NCBI RefSeq assembly: GCF_004683865.2
Contig: NZ_CP040761.1
Span: forward strand, 124,001 to 188,000
DNA length: 64,000 bases
DNA from: Paracoccus liaowanqingii
Lineage (GTDB): Bacteria > Pseudomonadota > Alphaproteobacteria > Rhodobacterales > Rhodobacteraceae
Direction of reading: 5' to 3'
In this document: positions 61,646-64,000 of the stretch, piece after piece
Numbering within the stretch: the first letter of the stretch is position 1
How the letters are laid out: every line of letters starts with the position of its first letter
Notes under the pieces: model-generated
Seen by the model: the letters and a program-made list of their open reading frames with translations, nothing else
Database searches by the model: none
Told to the model about the DNA's origin: nothing
Made by a program: the position numbers and the translations under genes

Positions 61646-62626
61646 TTAGTTCGCGAAGCGATAGGCGATGGTCTGCGACCAGGTCGCCCCGGGGCGCAGG
61701 ACCGTGTCGGGGAAGTCGGAGCGGTTCACGGCATCTGGCCAGAACTGCGCCTCCAGCGCAAGGCCCGCATGGCGGCCATAGAGCTGTCCGTCCAGCCCCG
61801 GCACGTCCTGCAGATGGACGCCGTCATAGATCTGCAGCCCGCAGGCGGTGGTCAGGATGCGCATCGATAGGCCCTCGCGCCCGGTCACCTGCGCGACCTC
61901 GCGCAGGGGCTGCGGGCCGTCCGACAGGCACAGGTTGTGGTCATAGCTGCCGGGCTGCAGGGGCCGGGGCGTGCGAAAGTCGAAGGCAGTGCCCTCGACC
62001 GGGACGATGGCGCCGGTGGGGATCAGGTCGTCGTCCACGGGCAGGTAGTGGTCGGCATCGATCCGCAAGGTCTGGCCCGCCACGCCCCCCTGCCCGTCCA
62101 GCGCGAAATAGCCGTGATGGGTCATGTTGCAGGGCGTCGCCCGATCCGCCGAGGCCGTCAGGTCGAAGCGCAGCGTGTCGTCCCGCAGCGTGATCCGCGC
62201 CGTGATCCGCATCCGCCCCGGAAAGCCCATATGCCCGTCCTCCATCATCAGCCGCAGGATCACCGAGCCGGGCGTCAGCTCGACCACCTGCCACAGCAGC
62301 AGGTCGGTGCCCTGCGACCCGCCATGCAGGCAGTGGCGGCCGCGGAAGTTCAGGTCGACCTGATGATCCTGCCCGTCCAGCCGGAAGCGGCCGCCCGCGA
62401 TGCGGTTAGCGCAGCGCCCGACGATGGCGCCGAAATACTTGCCCCGGTCCAGGTAGTCGGCGATGTCAGGGCAGCCCAGCACCAGCGGGTGATCCACGCC
62501 GTCCAGCCGCAGATCCTGCACGATGGCGCCCAAGGTCAGGACATGGGCGGTCAGCCGCCCGTCCCGCAGGGTGATGCGCTGAACCTCGCGCCCGTCGGGC
62601 AGGGTGCCGGCCGATGCGATGCTCAT
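61646..62626 (-). CDS. galM: Aldose 1-epimerase
   Basis: 326 residues of the galactose mutarotase family, which interconvert alpha and beta anomers of aldoses. Conserved elements are visible: VGRCANRIAGGRFRLDGQDH, the first catalytic histidine in HCLHGGSQG, the second in PCNMTHHGYFALDG and a glutamate in GLALEAQFWPD. The ATG at 62626 is in frame with the upstream permease frame without an intervening stop, so the deposited sequence gives a permease-epimerase fusion; this probably reflects a one-base change in a run of six C (62633-62638). Confidence 0.88.
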   Translation of the reverse strand: MSIASAGTLPDGREVQRITLRDGRLTAHVLTLGAIVQDLRLDGVDHPLVLGCPDIADYLDRGKYFGAIVGRCANRIAGGRFRLDGQDHQVDLNFRGRHCLHGGSQGTDLLLWQVVELTPGSVILRLMMEDGHMGFPGRMRITARITLRDDTLRFDLTASADRATPCNMTHHGYFALDGQGGVAGQTLRIDADHYLPVDDDLIPTGAIVPVEGTAFDFRTPRPLQPGSYDHNLCLSDGPQPLREVAQVTGREGLSMRILTTACGLQIYDGVHLQDVPGLDGQLYGRHAGLALEAQFWPDAVNRSDFPDTVLRPGATWSQTIAYRFAN

Positions 62627-63600
62627 GCCCCGCCCCCCGCCAGCCCGGGTGCGCGACAGGCGCAGCAGGCCCTTCTGCAGCAGGATGAAGGCCAAGAGCA
62701 GCAGGCCGATGACGATCTTGGTCCACCAGCTGGACAGCGACCCGTCGAAGACCAGATAGGTCTGGATCAGCCCCATGGTCAGCACCCCCACCAGCGTTCC
62801 GAAGACATAGCCCGCGCCGCCGCTCAGCAGCGTGCCGCCGATCACGACCGCCGCGATGGCGGTCAGCTCGGTCCCCACCGCCGCCAGGGAATAGCCCGAG
62901 CCGGTATAGACCGAGAAGACGATCCCCGACAGCCCGGCCATCAGCCCCGAGAAGGCATAGACCAGCACCGTCGTGCGCCCCTGCCGCACGCCCATCAGCC
63001 GGGCGGTCTGCTCGCCCCCGCCCAAGGCGTAAACAGATGTGCCAAAGCGGGTGCGATGGCGCCCAGGATCATGCCCAGAAGGACCACCACCACCATCAGG
63101 ACGCCGATCAGTGTCAGCCGCCCCCGGCCCGGCATCAGCACATAGGCGCCCTGCAGCGTCTGGTAGAAGGGATGGGTGATGGGCACCGAGGGGATCGACA
63201 GCATGTAGGCCGCCCCCCGCGCCAGGAACATCCCTGCCAGCGTGACGATGAAGGCGGGCATGGCCAGCCGGTCGATCATGAAGCCCATTCCCGCTCCGAA
63301 GGCGCTGGTCAGGACCAGCAGTGCGGCAAAGACCAGCAGCGGGTGCAGCCCCGTGTCGCGCAGCATCACCGCGATGAACACGCCCGAGAAGGCGATGACC
63401 GATCCCACCGACAGATCGATCCCTCCCGACAGGATCACCAGCGTCATGCCCACCGCGACGATGCCCAGATAGGCGTTGTCAGTCAGCAGGTTGCCGAAGA
63501 CCCGTGTCGAGATGATGTTGGGAAACTGCGTCCAGGCCAGCAGGCAGGCCAGCAGGAAGATCACGATGGTCGCGTAAAGCGGCAGGGCGCGGGTGTTCAT
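62624..63600 (-). CDS. yjfF: Galactofuranose-type sugar ABC transporter permease, frameshifted
   Basis: Permease of the YjfF/RbsC type. The first part (63600 to about 63062) includes NAYLGIVAVGMTLVILSGGI and DLSVGSVIAFSGVF. The frame then changes: the expected continuation TRFGTSVYALGGGEQTARLM lies one frame over and runs to ILLQKGLLRLSRTRAGGG. Adding one G in the GGG at 63062-63064 restores the frame; removing one from the run at 62633-62638 would give the usual ATGA overlap with galM. Two opposite changes in G runs suggest sequence error, though real mutation is possible. Its start overlaps the ytfT stop. Confidence 0.8.
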
Positions 63601-64000
63601 GTCCGGTCCTCGGCGGCGGGTTCGGGCTGTGACGGCTTGGGCTGAACCCGGCGGCTGTCGCGCATCAGCCGCCATTCCGCCGAGATGCGCGGCGATTGCA
63701 GCACCAGGATGATCAGCACCAGCCCGGCCTTGATGACGAGGTTGTATTCCGACGGAAAGCCCGCCAGCAGGATGCCCGTGGTGATCGTCTGGATGATCAG
63801 CGCCCCCAGGATCGAGGCCGCGATCGAGAACCGCCCCCCCAGCAGCGAATTGCCCCCGATGACGACCGCTAGGATGGCGTCCAGCTCCAGCCAGAGGCCG
63901 GCGTTGTTGGCGTCGGCCCCGCGGATGTCGGCGGTCTCGACAATGCCCGCCAGGGCGGCGCAGAGGCCCGAGGCGACATAGACCGCGACCAGGAGGACCG
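63597..64000 (-). CDS. ytfT: Galactofuranose-type sugar ABC transporter permease (3' part)
   Basis: The minus strand from the window edge reads YVASGLCAALAGIVETADIR, then ELDAILAVVIGGNSLLGGRF and GALIIQTITTGILLAGFPSE, the C-terminal half of a BPD_transp_2 sugar permease of the YtfT type. It ends AEDRT at a TGA that overlaps the yjfF start. The 5' part and the expected binding protein and ATPase genes are outside the window. Confidence 0.82.
   Translation of the reverse strand, partial: VLLVAVYVASGLCAALAGIVETADIRGADANNAGLWLELDAILAVVIGGNSLLGGRFSIAASILGALIIQTITTGILLAGFPSEYNLVIKAGLVLIILVLQSPRISAEWRLMRDSRRVQPKPSQPEPAAEDRT

Noticed and set aside
61937-63145. 402-codon plus-strand frame
   Set aside because: Antisense to galM and the sugar permease; Gln/Arg/Pro-rich composition typical of a shadow.
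1-64000. tRNA, rRNA, CRISPR arrays, prophage
   Set aside because: I looked for tRNA-like T-loop patterns, long direct repeats and phage structural genes and saw none. The holin-like DUF1469 proteins are not evidence of a phage.

Overview
The window looks like GC-rich alphaproteobacterial DNA, probably Rhodobacteraceae and plausibly Paracoccus. This rests on gene content (Opp-type ABC catabolic operons with GntR/FCD regulators, IS256/IS5/IS66/IS110 remnants, a DUF1612 protein), on codon use and on EcfG-like promoter motifs. Species and replicon cannot be decided from sequence alone. The many decayed IS fragments and truncated genes suggest a plasmid, chromid or accessory chromosomal region.

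Region 1 (1-16.2 kb) is a sugar-acid catabolism locus. It encodes a galactarate/talarate dehydratase, a 5-dehydro-4-deoxyglucarate dehydratase and an aldehyde dehydrogenase. Together these make the complete oxidative route from galactarate-type aldarates through 5-keto-4-deoxyglucarate and 2,5-dioxovalerate to 2-oxoglutarate. They sit with an Ldh_2-type oxidoreductase, a D-2-hydroxyacid dehydrogenase, an Opp/Dpp-type ABC importer, an EamA transporter, a LysR regulator and three GntR/FCD regulators. A dehydratase/RraA remnant marks a deletion within the operon. Region 2 (16.9-24.9 kb) repeats this architecture: GntR regulator, second enolase-superfamily sugar-acid dehydratase, alpha/beta hydrolase and a complete second Opp-type ABC importer.

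Region 3 (25-34 kb) is mixed: a small ribbon-helix-helix/membrane-protein pair, a GlxA-type regulator divergent from an isochorismatase-type hydrolase, a Tat-exported metallo-beta-lactamase-fold protein, a broken rsuA-like gene, an ATPase fragment, a PAS-like/GGDEF diguanylate cyclase, an ion channel and IS debris.

Region 4 (34-52.6 kb) is an envelope/stress island: a membrane-anchored coiled-coil protein, a four-gene membrane/amphipathic-helix cassette, a secreted nonapeptide-repeat PRC-barrel protein, small stress-type proteins, DUF202 and DUF421 membrane proteins, an mscS gene split by an intact IS256-family insertion, two atypical receiver proteins, a YsnF-domain protein, an IHF-beta paralogue and a BLUF photoreceptor. 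Region 5 (52.9-61.3 kb) holds an IS66 remnant, an alpha/beta hydrolase, a thioredoxin-reductase-like flavoprotein, a second copy of the stress cassette and a DUF1612 regulator. Region 6 (61.6-64 kb) is the end of a galactofuranose-type sugar ABC operon (ytfT, yjfF, galM).

The most notable signal is that seven sites of the form GGAAC-N16-NGTT, the pattern of the alphaproteobacterial general-stress sigma factor EcfG, lie upstream of the stress-type genes between 33 and 59 kb, including both copies of the duplicated cassette. No EcfG, PhyR or NepR gene is visible in the window, so this would be an accessory regulon controlled from elsewhere in the genome.
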